This document shows positions 1 to 7,111 of a stretch of 8,261 nt of DNA, piece after piece. The DNA is taken from NCBI GenBank assembly GCA_945875225.1, contig CAMCJY010000070.1, positions 1-8,261 on the forward strand, given 5' to 3'. A program made the position numbers and the translations under genes. The DNA comes from Comamonas sp. lk (GTDB taxonomy: Bacteria; Pseudomonadota; Gammaproteobacteria; Burkholderiales; Burkholderiaceae_C). Position 1 is the first letter of the stretch. Each line of letters begins with the position of its first letter. Under the pieces are notes generated by a model, which saw nothing but the letters and a program-made list of their open reading frames with translations, was not told where the DNA came from and searched no databases.

Positions 1-1691
1 GCGGCAGGCAAAAAGGCCGAGCCACCAAAGCGCATATGCAGCGCAATGGCGGCGATCAATGAACTCAGGGCAATCAGCCCCATGGCGCGCCGGTGGTGCA
101 AAGCCCAGGCAATCACACCGGCGTAACGATCGGCCTGCCGGTCAAACCAGTCATTGAAGACCTGCAGTTTGCGCCCCACCGGGCCTTTAGGTGCAGTATG
201 GTGGTCTGGCGGATCGCCCCAGTAGGCAGACAGCATGGGGTCCAAAGTGAACGAAATCACCAAACTTACCATCACCGAGCAGGCCACGGTCAAGGCAAAA
301 GGTCGAAACCATTCACCAGCCCCACCGGGCATGAAAGCCACCGGCAAAAACACCGCCATGATGGACAGGGTGGTTGCCGTCACCGCCAGCCCAATTTCGG
401 CGGTGCCCTCCAAAGCGGCGGTACGCCGATCCGAGCCACGCTGCATATGGCGCACGATGTTTTCACGCACCACAATAGCATCGTCAATGAGCACACCAAT
501 AGCCAGCGACAAACCGAGCAAGGACATGAAATTGAGCGTAAACCCGCATAACCAGACACCGATGAATGCGGCAATGACCGAGGTGGGCAGGCTCAATCCG
601 GTAATCAAGGTGGAGCGCCAGGAGTTCAGAAAAGCGTAAACCACCACGATCGTCAGCCCAGCTCCGAGTACCAGCGATTCGATCACGTTATTGAGGCTGT
701 TTTGCGCGTCTTTGCCGCCGTCGCGGGTAATCTCCAGCACGGTGCCGGGATTGTCCTTGGCCAGTTGCGCGTTAAATTCTTTGGTGGCCTCGCGTACGGC
801 CTTGGCTACCGAAACGGTACTGGCATCACGCGAACGGGTCACGAAAATGCCAACATTGGGTTTGCCACTACGGGTACTGATGCCATCGAGATCGGCAAAC
901 CCGTCTTCCACCGTGCCCAATTGGCCCAGTCGCACCAGTTGGGCACCCATGCGCTTGACAACAATTTGAGTAAAGTCTTGCGGTTCGGCGATGCGACCTA
1001 CCAGGCGGATACTCTCGTTTTCATAGGGGCCGCGCAGTTTACCCACGGGGGCATTAGCGTTTTGCGCTCGAATGGCGTTGACCACCTCAGCCACTGAGAC
1101 CTTGTATTCGCGAAGCTTGGCAGAACGCAACAACACGGATAGCTCGCGCTTGAGCGCGCCAGAAACATTGACTGTGGCCACACCGGGCAAAGCACGCAAC
1201 TTGTCGGCAAGCACGTCTTCTGCCAAGCGGGATATTTGGGCGTGGCTTTGGCTGCTGCTGGACAAGGCCAAGTTGATGATGGGCTGGGCAGAGGGGTCGT
1301 AGCGGCGGATAACCGGTTCGCGCATTTCGATGGGCAGCTTGTAGCGCACCGAGGCAATCACCCCCCGCACCTCGTCGCCCGCTTCGAGCATGTTTTTGCC
1401 AAACGCGACCTGCATCTCAAAGCGGGCGTTGCCCTCGGCGCTCGTGGAGCCGACTTTTTGTGCACCCGACACGCTTTGCAGTGATTTTTCCAAACGGTTG
1501 ACGATTTCACGCTCCACCGTGTCGGGCGAGGCTCCCGGGTAGGCGATAGAAATAAAAAGACCGGGGTTTTCGATATCGGGGAACTGGTTAACGCGCAATT
1601 TATTGAGCGCCATCAGGCCCAGGGCCATCACCCCCAGGATGAGCACCACCGTTGCAATCGGGCGGCGGATGCTGAAATCCGATAAAAACAT
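1..1691 (-). CDS. RND-family efflux permease (HAE1/AcrB type), N-terminal 563 residues, partial
   Basis: Inner-membrane, proton-driven pump of a tripartite efflux system. With the adaptor encoded just upstream and an outer-membrane channel not seen here, it would export drugs or other small molecules from periplasm or membrane to the outside. The ATG at 1691 gives the typical N-terminus MFLSDFSIRRPIATVV, forming TM1. The first porter-domain segment follows, including FPDIENPGLFISIAYPGAS. TM2-TM4 lie around residues 335-415. The TM4 motif GVLIDDAIVVREN carries the paired aspartates D403/D404, equivalent to AcrB D407/D408 of the proton relay. FMPGGAGEW (about 453-461) is the usual segment before the next helices. 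The frame is open without interruption to the left edge; family members are about 1030 residues, so nearly half is missing, including the TM10 lysine. The start lies 2 bases after the adaptor stop, with a GGGG purine run inside the adaptor's last codons, so translational coupling is likely. Substrate cannot be told. Confidence 0.95.
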   Translation of the reverse strand, partial: MFLSDFSIRRPIATVVLILGVMALGLMALNKLRVNQFPDIENPGLFISIAYPGASPDTVEREIVNRLEKSLQSVSGAQKVGSTSAEGNARFEMQVAFGKNMLEAGDEVRGVIASVRYKLPIEMREPVIRRYDPSAQPIINLALSSSSQSHAQISRLAEDVLADKLRALPGVATVNVSGALKRELSVLLRSAKLREYKVSVAEVVNAIRAQNANAPVGKLRGPYENESIRLVGRIAEPQDFTQIVVKRMGAQLVRLGQLGTVEDGFADLDGISTRSGKPNVGIFVTRSRDASTVSVAKAVREATKEFNAQLAKDNPGTVLEITRDGGKDAQNSLNNVIESLVLGAGLTIVVVYAFLNSWRSTLITGLSLPTSVIAAFIGVWLCGFTLNFMSLLGLSLAIGVLIDDAIVVRENIVRHMQRGSDRRTAALEGTAEIGLAVTATTLSIMAVFLPVAFMPGGAGEWFRPFALTVACSVMVSLVISFTLDPMLSAYWGDPPDHHTAPKGPVGRKLQVFNDWFDRQADRYAGVIAWALHHRRAMGLIALSSLIAAIALHMRFGGSAFLPA

Positions 1692-1693
1692 GT

Positions 1694-2833
1694 CTATTGC
1701 CCCGATGCCGCCGCGCTGGCCTTGACCGGTGCCGGTGCCGGTGCCGATGCCATGCTAATGGTCTGACCGTCTTTCAGGCCGCTTCCCGGATTGCGCAGCA
1801 GGCGATCGCCGGTTTGAACGCCGGCCTGCACCGCATACCGGCCGCTGCGGGCATCACGAGCGCCTAAAGTGACCGCTACTTTATGCACCGCGCTGGCATC
1901 GACCCGCCAGACAAAAATGGCATCACCCAGGCGCTGCACCGCCGATTCATCAACCACCGGACCATTCGGGGCATTTGCGCCGCTGCTGATATACCCTTCG
2001 GCAAACAGGCCTGCCACGCGTGGGCGCTCCGGGCCGGTAAAGGCAACCAGCACTTCAAGTTGGCGTGTAGCCTCATTGGCCGTGGGATCAATGCGGGTGA
2101 CTTTGCCGTCAAAGCTCTCGTCGCCATAGCCATTGACGCGAAAGCGCACCGCTTGGCCCAGCTTCACGCGTCCGGCCTGATCAGCAGACACGCGGCCTAC
2201 CAAGCGCAGGCTGGCGGGATCGATCACCTTGAGCAGTTCTTTACCAATCGAGGCGGTGTCGCCAGGGGAGGCCTTACGCTCACCGATGACACCGTCAAAT
2301 GGCGCACGCACCTGGGTGCGCTGGAGCTGTTGACGCGCCAGTGCAACGCGCGAGTTGGCGCCCGAGACCTCGTTTTGCGCTGAGTTAGCGCGGATTTCTG
2401 CGTCATCGATGGATTGCAGGCTTGCCATGCCGCTGGCGCGCAAGGTTTGCAGGCGCTCCAGATTACGCTTGGCCTGCTCCCATTGAAAGCCCGCATTACG
2501 GGCGCTGTCTTCGGCGGCGTTGAGGCTGTCGCGGATAGCGGTTTCATCGAGACGAACCAACAAATCGCCCCGGCGTACCACATCACCGTTGTCTTTGAGC
2601 ACTTCGAGCACCACCGCCGAGGCCTCGGCGCGCAGGTCTGCTTTGCGCTCGGCAGCGATCGTGCCCGAAATCGCCGAGCCGCCGCCCGTTGCCCCGTCCG
2701 ATACGGTGAATAGGTCCTCAGGCGCAATCAGCAAAGGCACTGCGGGTAAGCCGACAGTTTCGGTCGTGTCAGGCGTCTTTTTACAGGCCGCCACGATAAG
2801 AACGATGCACAAAAGGAGGGGTATTCGTTTCAT
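1694..2833 (-). CDS. RND efflux periplasmic adaptor (membrane fusion protein, HlyD/AcrA family), lipoprotein
   Basis: Periplasmic adaptor linking the RND permease to an outer-membrane channel; first gene of the efflux operon. It has 379 residues from the ATG at 2833. That start gives a lipoprotein signal, MKRIPLLLCIVLIVAAC, with lipobox VAAC and acylated Cys17 followed by two lysines. A TTG six codons upstream (2851) is also in frame but would bury the signal peptide, so I prefer 2833 although neither start has a strong ribosome binding site. Domains in order: first half of the biotinyl-lipoyl fold (about 57-96, ending in RRGDLLVRLD), an alpha-helical hairpin rich in Ala, Gln and Arg (about 97-172), second lipoyl half with the family hallmark RAPFDGVIG (176-184), a beta-barrel (about 210-285), and a membrane-proximal domain. 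The tail from about 362 is Ala/Pro-rich. The TAG stop is 2 bases before the permease ATG. The length is normal for the family. Confidence 0.93.
   Translation of the reverse strand: MKRIPLLLCIVLIVAACKKTPDTTETVGLPAVPLLIAPEDLFTVSDGATGGGSAISGTIAAERKADLRAEASAVVLEVLKDNGDVVRRGDLLVRLDETAIRDSLNAAEDSARNAGFQWEQAKRNLERLQTLRASGMASLQSIDDAEIRANSAQNEVSGANSRVALARQQLQRTQVRAPFDGVIGERKASPGDTASIGKELLKVIDPASLRLVGRVSADQAGRVKLGQAVRFRVNGYGDESFDGKVTRIDPTANEATRQLEVLVAFTGPERPRVAGLFAEGYISSGANAPNGPVVDESAVQRLGDAIFVWRVDASAVHKVAVTLGARDARSGRYAVQAGVQTGDRLLRNPGSGLKDGQTISMASAPAPAPVKASAAASGQ
1727..1750 (+). repeat. Short tandem hexamer in the adaptor 3' end
   Basis: Three perfect copies of CGGTGC followed by one imperfect copy (CGATGC). 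On the coding (minus) strand this encodes an Ala-Ser/Ala-Pro run in the adaptor's C-terminal tail. The copies are in frame, so gain or loss of a unit would change only tail length. Confidence 0.7.
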
Positions 2834-3058
2834 AAATTCGAGCTGGCTCAAGGGAAAAACCTAGCTAATTACTGGCATGGGAGCCGCATTGATGGGCACT
2901 GGGCCAATAATTCCAATGTTCCTTAGATTCTAGGTTAGTGCTGACAAGCCCCAGGTTAGCCATTTTGGACGACGCAAAAGGCAAGCTTGCCCAAGCTGGT
3001 ATGCCAGAATCAAGCGCATTGGTGCAAGTCTATGCATCCAAACGTCAAAGGAATCTTA
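2834..3058. promoter_or_regulatory. Divergent intergenic region between efflux operon and M16 protease
   Basis: This 225-base gap separates two divergently read genes and must hold both promoters. I found no clear sigma-70 promoter; the best plus-strand candidate is TTGATG (2889-2894), 17 bases from TCCAAT (2912-2917), which is weak. Visible elements are a direct repeat AGGTTAG at 2932-2938 and 2953-2959 (21 bases apart, about two helical turns), a TAGATTCTA palindrome at 2924-2932, and a perfect 12-bp palindrome GGCAAGCTTGCC at 2980-2991. The protease reading frame is open leftward to a TTG at 2987, but that extension looks non-coding. No regulator gene lies next to it within the window. Confidence 0.4.
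3047..3052 (+). promoter_or_regulatory. Ribosome binding site deciding the M16 protease start
   Basis: AAAGGA lies 6 bases before the ATG at 3059. It selects that ATG, which begins a good signal peptide, over the in-frame TTG at 2987 and ATG at 3032, which would add an unlikely N-terminal extension. Confidence 0.7.
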
Positions 3059-5806
3059 ATGCGAATCTCCTGCAATGCGGCCCTTCTGGCTTTGGTCATC
3101 GCGGCAAATGGGCTGTTCACGTCCTTTGCCGCCCAGGCTAGCACAGCCAGTAACTTGTACACCCAGGTTGAAGGTGTGAGCGAATACCGCCTGCCTAATG
3201 GTTTACGCGTCCTGCTCGCACCCGATGCCTCCAAGCCAACCACCACGGTGAACATCACCTACCTGGTGGGCAGCCGGCATGAAAACTATGGCGAAACCGG
3301 CATGGCGCATTTGCTGGAGCATCTGGTGTTCAAGGGCACGCCCTCGCGCGGTAACGTCATGCAAGAACTGGGCAAACGCGGCATGCGCTTTAACGGCACC
3401 ACGTCCTACGACCGCACCAATTACTTCGAAACCTTTGCCGCTAACGACGACAACTTGCAGTGGGCGCTGGAGATGGAAGCGGACCGTATGGTCAATAGCT
3501 TTATCGCACGCAAAGATCTGGAGACTGAGTTTTCCGTGGTGCGCAATGAAATGGAAATGGGCGAGAACAACCCCCGGCGCACATTGTGGAAATACATGGT
3601 GGCCACGGCTTATGACTGGCACAACTACGGCAAGTCCACTATCGGTGCGCGCAGCGATGTGGAGAATGTTCGCATTGAAAACCTGCAAGCCTTTTACCGC
3701 CAGTATTACCAGCCGGACAATGCAGTGCTCATCATTACGGGCAAGCTGGACGTGGCCAAAACCTTGGCGCTGGTGGAGCGCTATTTCGGCACCATCGCCA
3801 AACCGGCGCGCAGCCTGCCACTAACGTACACCCGTGACCCGGTGCAACAGGGTGCGCGCGAAGTCAGCGTCAAGCGCGTGGGCGATACGCAACTGGCGGG
3901 CGTGATGTACCACACCGCAGCGGCCAGCCATCCGGATGCGGTGGCCATGCAAGCACTGTCCGAGATATTGGCCGACACGCCCAATGGGCGCCTGCACAAA
4001 GAATTGGTAGAGAAAAACAAAGCCGTGTCGATTGCGCCTTGGAATTTCATGCTCACCGAACCTGGCTATATCCTGTTCATGGCCGAACTCGGCAAAGAGC
4101 AATCCATCCCCGACTTGCGCGCCGCAATGCAAGTGGCTTTGGAAAATGTCAAATCCCAGCCGGTGACCCAACAGGAGTTGCAGCGCGCCAAAACCAGCTT
4201 GATGGTCGGCTTTGACGACACCATGAACGACCCGCAGCGCCTGGCGATGCAGTTGTCTGAAAGTATTGCCCGCGGCGACTGGCGTTTGTTCTTTTTGGAG
4301 CGCGACCGCCTAGAGGCCCTGACCGTGCAGCAAGTGCAAGCCGTGGCGGAAAACTATTTCAAGGAAAGCAACCGCACTTTCGGCCAGTTCATCCCCACCG
4401 CCGCGCCTGAGCGCAGCGTCATACCTGAGTCGGTAGATGTAGCGGCGCTCCTGGCCAATTACCAGGGCCGCAAAGCCGTGAATGCGGGTGAAAATTTTGA
4501 TGCCAGCCCTGCCAATATTGGTAAGCGCACATTGCGCAGCACACTGCCCGGCGGCATGCAACTAGCATTGCTGTCCAAGACCACGCGCGGCCAAACGGTC
4601 AATGGTCAACTGCAACTGGACTTTGGCGATGCCCAGTCGCTGCAAGGCCAGGCCACGGTATCTGGGCTGACGGCGCGCATGCTGATGCGCGGCGCTGGTA
4701 CGCTGAGCCGCGCGGCATTGAGCAGCCGCTTAGATGAACTCAAAGCCAAGATCAACGTGGACGGCGGTGGTACCAGCGTGAACATTAGTTTTGAGACGGT
4801 GCGTCAGCATCTACCCCAGGTGCTGGACATTGTGCGCGACATTGCGCGCGCGCCCATGCTGCTGCCTGCCGAGTTTGAACTGCTGCGCAAAGAGCGCATT
4901 GCCCAGATTGAGTCGCAGCGCAGCGATCCGCAGGCCATGGCCTCGCAAGCCCTGCGCAAAGCGCTGGACAACTACCCAGCGGACGATGTGCGCAAAGTCT
5001 TGAGCTTTGATGAAATTTTGGCCCATTTACGCGCTGCCAGCGTGCAAGACGTACAAGGGTTTTACAAAGCTTTTTACGGCGCCAGTAACGCCAAGTTGGC
5101 CATGGTGGGCGACTTCGATGCCAATGCAGTGCAAACCCAAAGCCAAACCCTCTGGGGCGACTGGCGCAGCGGTAAACCCTATACGCGCCTGACGAAAAAC
5201 GCCTATAGCGCCGACCCTGCACGCATGATGCTGGCGGCACCGGACAAACCGAATGCCATGTATTTGGCAGCCCTGCCGCTGAGCGTGCGCGACGATGCGC
5301 CCGACTTTGTCGCTTTGGCCCTGGGCAATCGCGTGCTGGGCGGCGGCTCCAACAACCGCTTAGAAGAGCGTCTGCGGCAAAAAGAAGGCATCAGCTATTC
5401 CGCCGCAAGCCAGTTATCGGCCAGCAGTTTTGAGCCGGTGGCCGATTTGATTCTGATAGCTATTCATGCGCCGCAAAACCTGGCACGTTTGCAGACCGCC
5501 GTACGCGAAGAAACCGAGCGCTTGGTGCGCGATGGCGTAACCGCACAGGAGCTGGTTGACGCAAAAAAATCGATGCTAGAAGCAAGCAAAATTTCGCTGG
5601 CACAGGACGGTGCATTAAGCGGTACCCTGCTTGGCCAACTCAGTACCGGGCGCACCATGGACTACACCGCGCAACGTTTAGCGAAAATCGAAACTGCCAG
5701 CTTAGAAGAAGTGAATGCGGCGATTCGCAAATACATGGATTGGAGCCGTTTGGTCCATGTCCATGCCGGCGATTTTTCGGCAGCGGGTAAAGCGGCTGCG
5801 CAGTGA
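3059..5806 (+). CDS. Secreted two-lobed M16 family (insulinase/pitrilysin) zinc metallopeptidase
   Basis: Periplasmic or envelope zinc endopeptidase, expected to degrade peptides or unfolded fragments enclosed between two lobes. It has 915 residues from the ATG at 3059, chosen for its ribosome binding site and because the first 27 residues form a signal peptide with probable cleavage after AAQA. The N-lobe has the inverted zinc motif HLLEH (84-88: zinc ligands H84 and H88, catalytic base E87), with E164 in VVRNEMEMGE the likely third ligand 76 residues on. The C-lobe begins near 484 (LRSTLPGGMQLALL), repeats the M16 fold without HxxEH, and carries the conserved GGGSNNRLEERL (761-772) with the R773/Y780 substrate-binding pair. 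It therefore resembles a fused active/inactive M16B pair. It is transcribed divergently from the efflux operon and converges on the EamA gene. The substrate is unknown; relationship to PqqL-like proteases is possible but not shown. No frameshift is seen. Confidence 0.95.
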   Translation: MRISCNAALLALVIAANGLFTSFAAQASTASNLYTQVEGVSEYRLPNGLRVLLAPDASKPTTTVNITYLVGSRHENYGETGMAHLLEHLVFKGTPSRGNVMQELGKRGMRFNGTTSYDRTNYFETFAANDDNLQWALEMEADRMVNSFIARKDLETEFSVVRNEMEMGENNPRRTLWKYMVATAYDWHNYGKSTIGARSDVENVRIENLQAFYRQYYQPDNAVLIITGKLDVAKTLALVERYFGTIAKPARSLPLTYTRDPVQQGAREVSVKRVGDTQLAGVMYHTAAASHPDAVAMQALSEILADTPNGRLHKELVEKNKAVSIAPWNFMLTEPGYILFMAELGKEQSIPDLRAAMQVALENVKSQPVTQQELQRAKTSLMVGFDDTMNDPQRLAMQLSESIARGDWRLFFLERDRLEALTVQQVQAVAENYFKESNRTFGQFIPTAAPERSVIPESVDVAALLANYQGRKAVNAGENFDASPANIGKRTLRSTLPGGMQLALLSKTTRGQTVNGQLQLDFGDAQSLQGQATVSGLTARMLMRGAGTLSRAALSSRLDELKAKINVDGGGTSVNISFETVRQHLPQVLDIVRDIARAPMLLPAEFELLRKERIAQIESQRSDPQAMASQALRKALDNYPADDVRKVLSFDEILAHLRAASVQDVQGFYKAFYGASNAKLAMVGDFDANAVQTQSQTLWGDWRSGKPYTRLTKNAYSADPARMMLAAPDKPNAMYLAALPLSVRDDAPDFVALALGNRVLGGGSNNRLEERLRQKEGISYSAASQLSASSFEPVADLILIAIHAPQNLARLQTAVREETERLVRDGVTAQELVDAKKSMLEASKISLAQDGALSGTLLGQLSTGRTMDYTAQRLAKIETASLEEVNAAIRKYMDWSRLVHVHAGDFSAAGKAAAQ

Positions 5807-5815
5807 CACTTGACC

Positions 5816-5846
5816 ATCATTGCGCCACGCCATAGGCGACGATGAT
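5816..5846. terminator. Possible bidirectional terminator between convergent genes
   Basis: ATCATTGCGCC (5816-5826) can pair imperfectly with GGCGACGATGAT (5835-5846), with one bulge. A smaller alternative stem is CGCC-ATA-GGCG. It sits in the 39-base gap between the protease stop and the EamA stop, where a shared terminator would be expected. There is no T-run after either side, so rho-independent function is doubtful. Confidence 0.3.
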
Positions 5847-6787
5847 TAGCGCTCCCTAAGTGCTTCGTTTGGCACTTCACTTGGCGCTTTGAAAAAGACG
5901 CCCTGCGCGATGAAGACCCCGACGCCAACTAGCATCGCGGCAGCGGCCTGCGTCCAGTTCCATGCGCCGCCTAATGCAAACAAAATCAGCATCACATAAA
6001 AAGGCGTCGCATTGATATGCAATGACGATAAGGCAATGCCCAAGTGCCCAACCGAGCGTATCCACAGCACCTGACTGATGGCCAGTCCGCCAATGGCAAA
6101 AATAGCCAAGGCACCGAGTTCGGGCCAACCCAACGCGGCCCATTGCGGCGGCGGCGCACCGGCCAATGCGGCTACGCAGGCGGCCACGGTGGTAAGCACC
6201 GCCGCGCCCGTCAAGGTGACCGTGGTGCGGCCTAGGGGGCTTAAGTCGGGAAAGGAAGTCACCGTCATGCGCGAGCCCAAGGTATAGACCAGCACCGAGG
6301 CAAAACTCAGCAGGGCGCCCAAGCCCAAGGCGAGTTGCTGATTGCCGCCACCGAGCGCCATTACACCGCCAAGCAAACTGAGCGCCACGCCGATCACCAA
6401 GCCCCGGGTGAGTTTGCGGCCATCGAGCAGCACTTCGATGGCGATGCCCACCACCGGCATCGAGGCAGAAATAACCGCCACCGTAACGGCATCGGTCATA
6501 CCTTGGCCGACCACCATCAAAAAAGCCCCTAGCCCGATGGTGGAGCCGCCCACGCGAATCCCTTGCCACCAGGGCGCCTTGCGCAGCGCCTCTGCGCCTT
6601 CAATCAACCACCAAATAGGCAACAAGCAAGCGGCCGCCATCAGCATGCGCGCCGATGTCAAGGGCAGCGGCGGTACCGTAGCCAATAACAAACTGGCAGC
6701 GGGCAGGCCCATTGCCCAAACCAGCATGGACAACATGCACGCCCCGTTGGCAGCCCATGCGGAAGAAGGAGCAGGGCTGGACGTCAT
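5846..6787 (-). CDS. EamA/DMT-superfamily permease (putative metabolite exporter)
   Basis: Inner-membrane transporter of the drug/metabolite transporter superfamily; members usually export amino acids, nucleosides or related small metabolites, and the substrate cannot be read from sequence. It has 313 residues, normal for the ten-helix EamA type. Hydrophobic segments lie at about 13-36, 42-62, 80-95, 98-120, 128-147, 153-172, 188-210, 222-243, 250-272 and 278-299, giving two EamA repeats (about 15-145 and 152-297). Typical elements are TSARMLMAAACLLP in helix 2, the short loop LLDGRKLTRG between repeat halves, and the proline in NATPFYVML of helix 9. The ATG at 6787 is the first possible start, because an in-frame TAA lies 27 bases upstream. 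No Shine-Dalgarno sequence precedes it; instead a 10-bp palindrome ACTTGCAAGT touches the start codon. The gene is on the same strand as the small membrane protein 129 bases upstream, but a strong hairpin separates them. Confidence 0.92.
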   Translation of the reverse strand: MTSSPAPSSAWAANGACMLSMLVWAMGLPAASLLLATVPPLPLTSARMLMAAACLLPIWWLIEGAEALRKAPWWQGIRVGGSTIGLGAFLMVVGQGMTDAVTVAVISASMPVVGIAIEVLLDGRKLTRGLVIGVALSLLGGVMALGGGNQQLALGLGALLSFASVLVYTLGSRMTVTSFPDLSPLGRTTVTLTGAAVLTTVAACVAALAGAPPPQWAALGWPELGALAIFAIGGLAISQVLWIRSVGHLGIALSSLHINATPFYVMLILFALGGAWNWTQAAAAMLVGVGVFIAQGVFFKAPSEVPNEALRER

Positions 6788-6842
6788 ACTTGCAAGTGTG
6801 CTGGGCGCAATTTAGATTGGCGCTAGGGGCCGATGGCATTTT

Positions 6843-6864
6843 GTGCACCAAGGGTTGGGTGCAC
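6843..6864. repeat. Imperfect inverted repeat upstream of the EamA gene (possible operator)
   Basis: GTGCACCAA and TTGGGTGCAC face each other around GGG, pairing over 9 bp with a single-base bulge. The same GTGCACCA octamer also occurs as a direct repeat at 6843-6850 and 6859-6866. It lies 56 bases upstream of the EamA start, a suitable place for a repressor or activator site. No regulator is identified. Confidence 0.4.
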
Positions 6865-6883
6865 CAGGCTATTGTGCTTGCGT

Positions 6884-6906
6884 GGCCTGCAACCAATTTG
6901 CAGGCC
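6884..6906. terminator. Strong hairpin after the small membrane protein gene
   Basis: A perfect 9-bp stem, GGCCTGCAA / TTGCAGGCC, with a 5-base loop CCAAT. It starts 10 bases after the stop of the minus-strand small gene, as expected for a terminator, but the T-run (6914-6918) lies on the plus-strand side. On the minus strand the stem is followed by ACGCAAGC, without a U-tract. It could therefore terminate plus-strand transcription, act weakly in both directions, or stabilise the small gene's mRNA 3' end. Confidence 0.5.
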
Positions 6907-6916
6907 GCATAACTTT

Positions 6917-7084
6917 TTAGTCCCAGGCTGCCGCAAAGGCAATCAGCAGCAGGCCAAAGGCCCATACGAGCGGATTACGCGCCAGACCCTGCTGGGCTTG
7001 GGCGCGCGCGTAGGCAAGACGGCGGGCCTTGCGCAAGGCACCGCGTTGGGCCAAGGCGGAACGGGCGATCGATAGCATGGACAT
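6917..7084 (-). CDS. Small basic single-pass membrane protein, unknown function
   Basis: I do not recognise this protein. From the ATG at 7084 it has 55 residues: an Ala/Arg-rich, probably helical N-terminal region (MSMLSIARSALAQRGALRKA and on to about residue 38, with several Arg and Lys) and then one hydrophobic segment NPLVWAFGLLLIAFAAAWD ending at the C-terminus. The charge pattern suggests a cytoplasmic N-terminus and a tail-anchored helix. The start at 7084 is chosen because GGAGAA lies 6 bases upstream; an ATG at 7111 (64 residues) has a poorer site and overlaps a palindrome. It is divergent from the antiporter gene and followed by a strong hairpin, so it is probably a single-gene transcript. 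No catalytic motif is seen. The good ribosome binding site and membrane segment support a real gene, but it could be spurious. Confidence 0.6.
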   Translation of the reverse strand: MSMLSIARSALAQRGALRKARRLAYARAQAQQGLARNPLVWAFGLLLIAFAAAWD

Positions 7085-7090
7085 GGCGGC

Positions 7091-7096
7091 TTCTCC
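7091..7096 (-). promoter_or_regulatory. Ribosome binding site of the small membrane protein
   Basis: On the minus strand this reads GGAGAA, 6 bases before the ATG at 7084. It is the best Shine-Dalgarno match among that gene's candidate starts and fixes the 55-residue form. Confidence 0.55.
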
Positions 7097-7111
7097 TATT
7101 GAGGCGGACAT

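Noticed and set aside
93..1484. Several long plus-strand reading frames (for example 93-551, 235-639, 702-1097) opposite the permease
   Set aside because: They are antisense to a continuous, well-conserved RND permease frame, have low-complexity Arg/His/Ala-rich composition and no recognisable domain.
1883..2383. A 166-residue plus-strand frame inside the adaptor gene
   Set aside because: It is a shadow of the adaptor coding strand; the adaptor has clear HlyD motifs throughout and this frame has none.
2834..2851. Extended adaptor start at the TTG at 2851
   Set aside because: It would put six residues ahead of the lipoprotein signal and uses a rare start codon; ATG at 2833 fits lipoprotein architecture better.
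2858..2936. AACCTAG / CTAGGTT inverted repeat 66 bases apart in the divergent region
   Set aside because: A 7-base match at that distance is expected by chance in a region of this size.
2987..3058. N-terminal extension of the protease from the TTG at 2987
   Set aside because: It would place 24 non-signal residues before a clear signal peptide, whereas the ATG at 3059 has its own AAAGGA site.
5877..6569. A 230-residue minus-strand frame overlapping the EamA gene
   Set aside because: It is an alternative frame of the same strand with no membrane pattern; the EamA frame explains the region fully.
6843..6866. NtrC binding site
   Set aside because: The half-sites resemble GCACC/GGTGC, but the 8-base spacing differs from the usual approximately 5, and no sigma-54 promoter was seen downstream.
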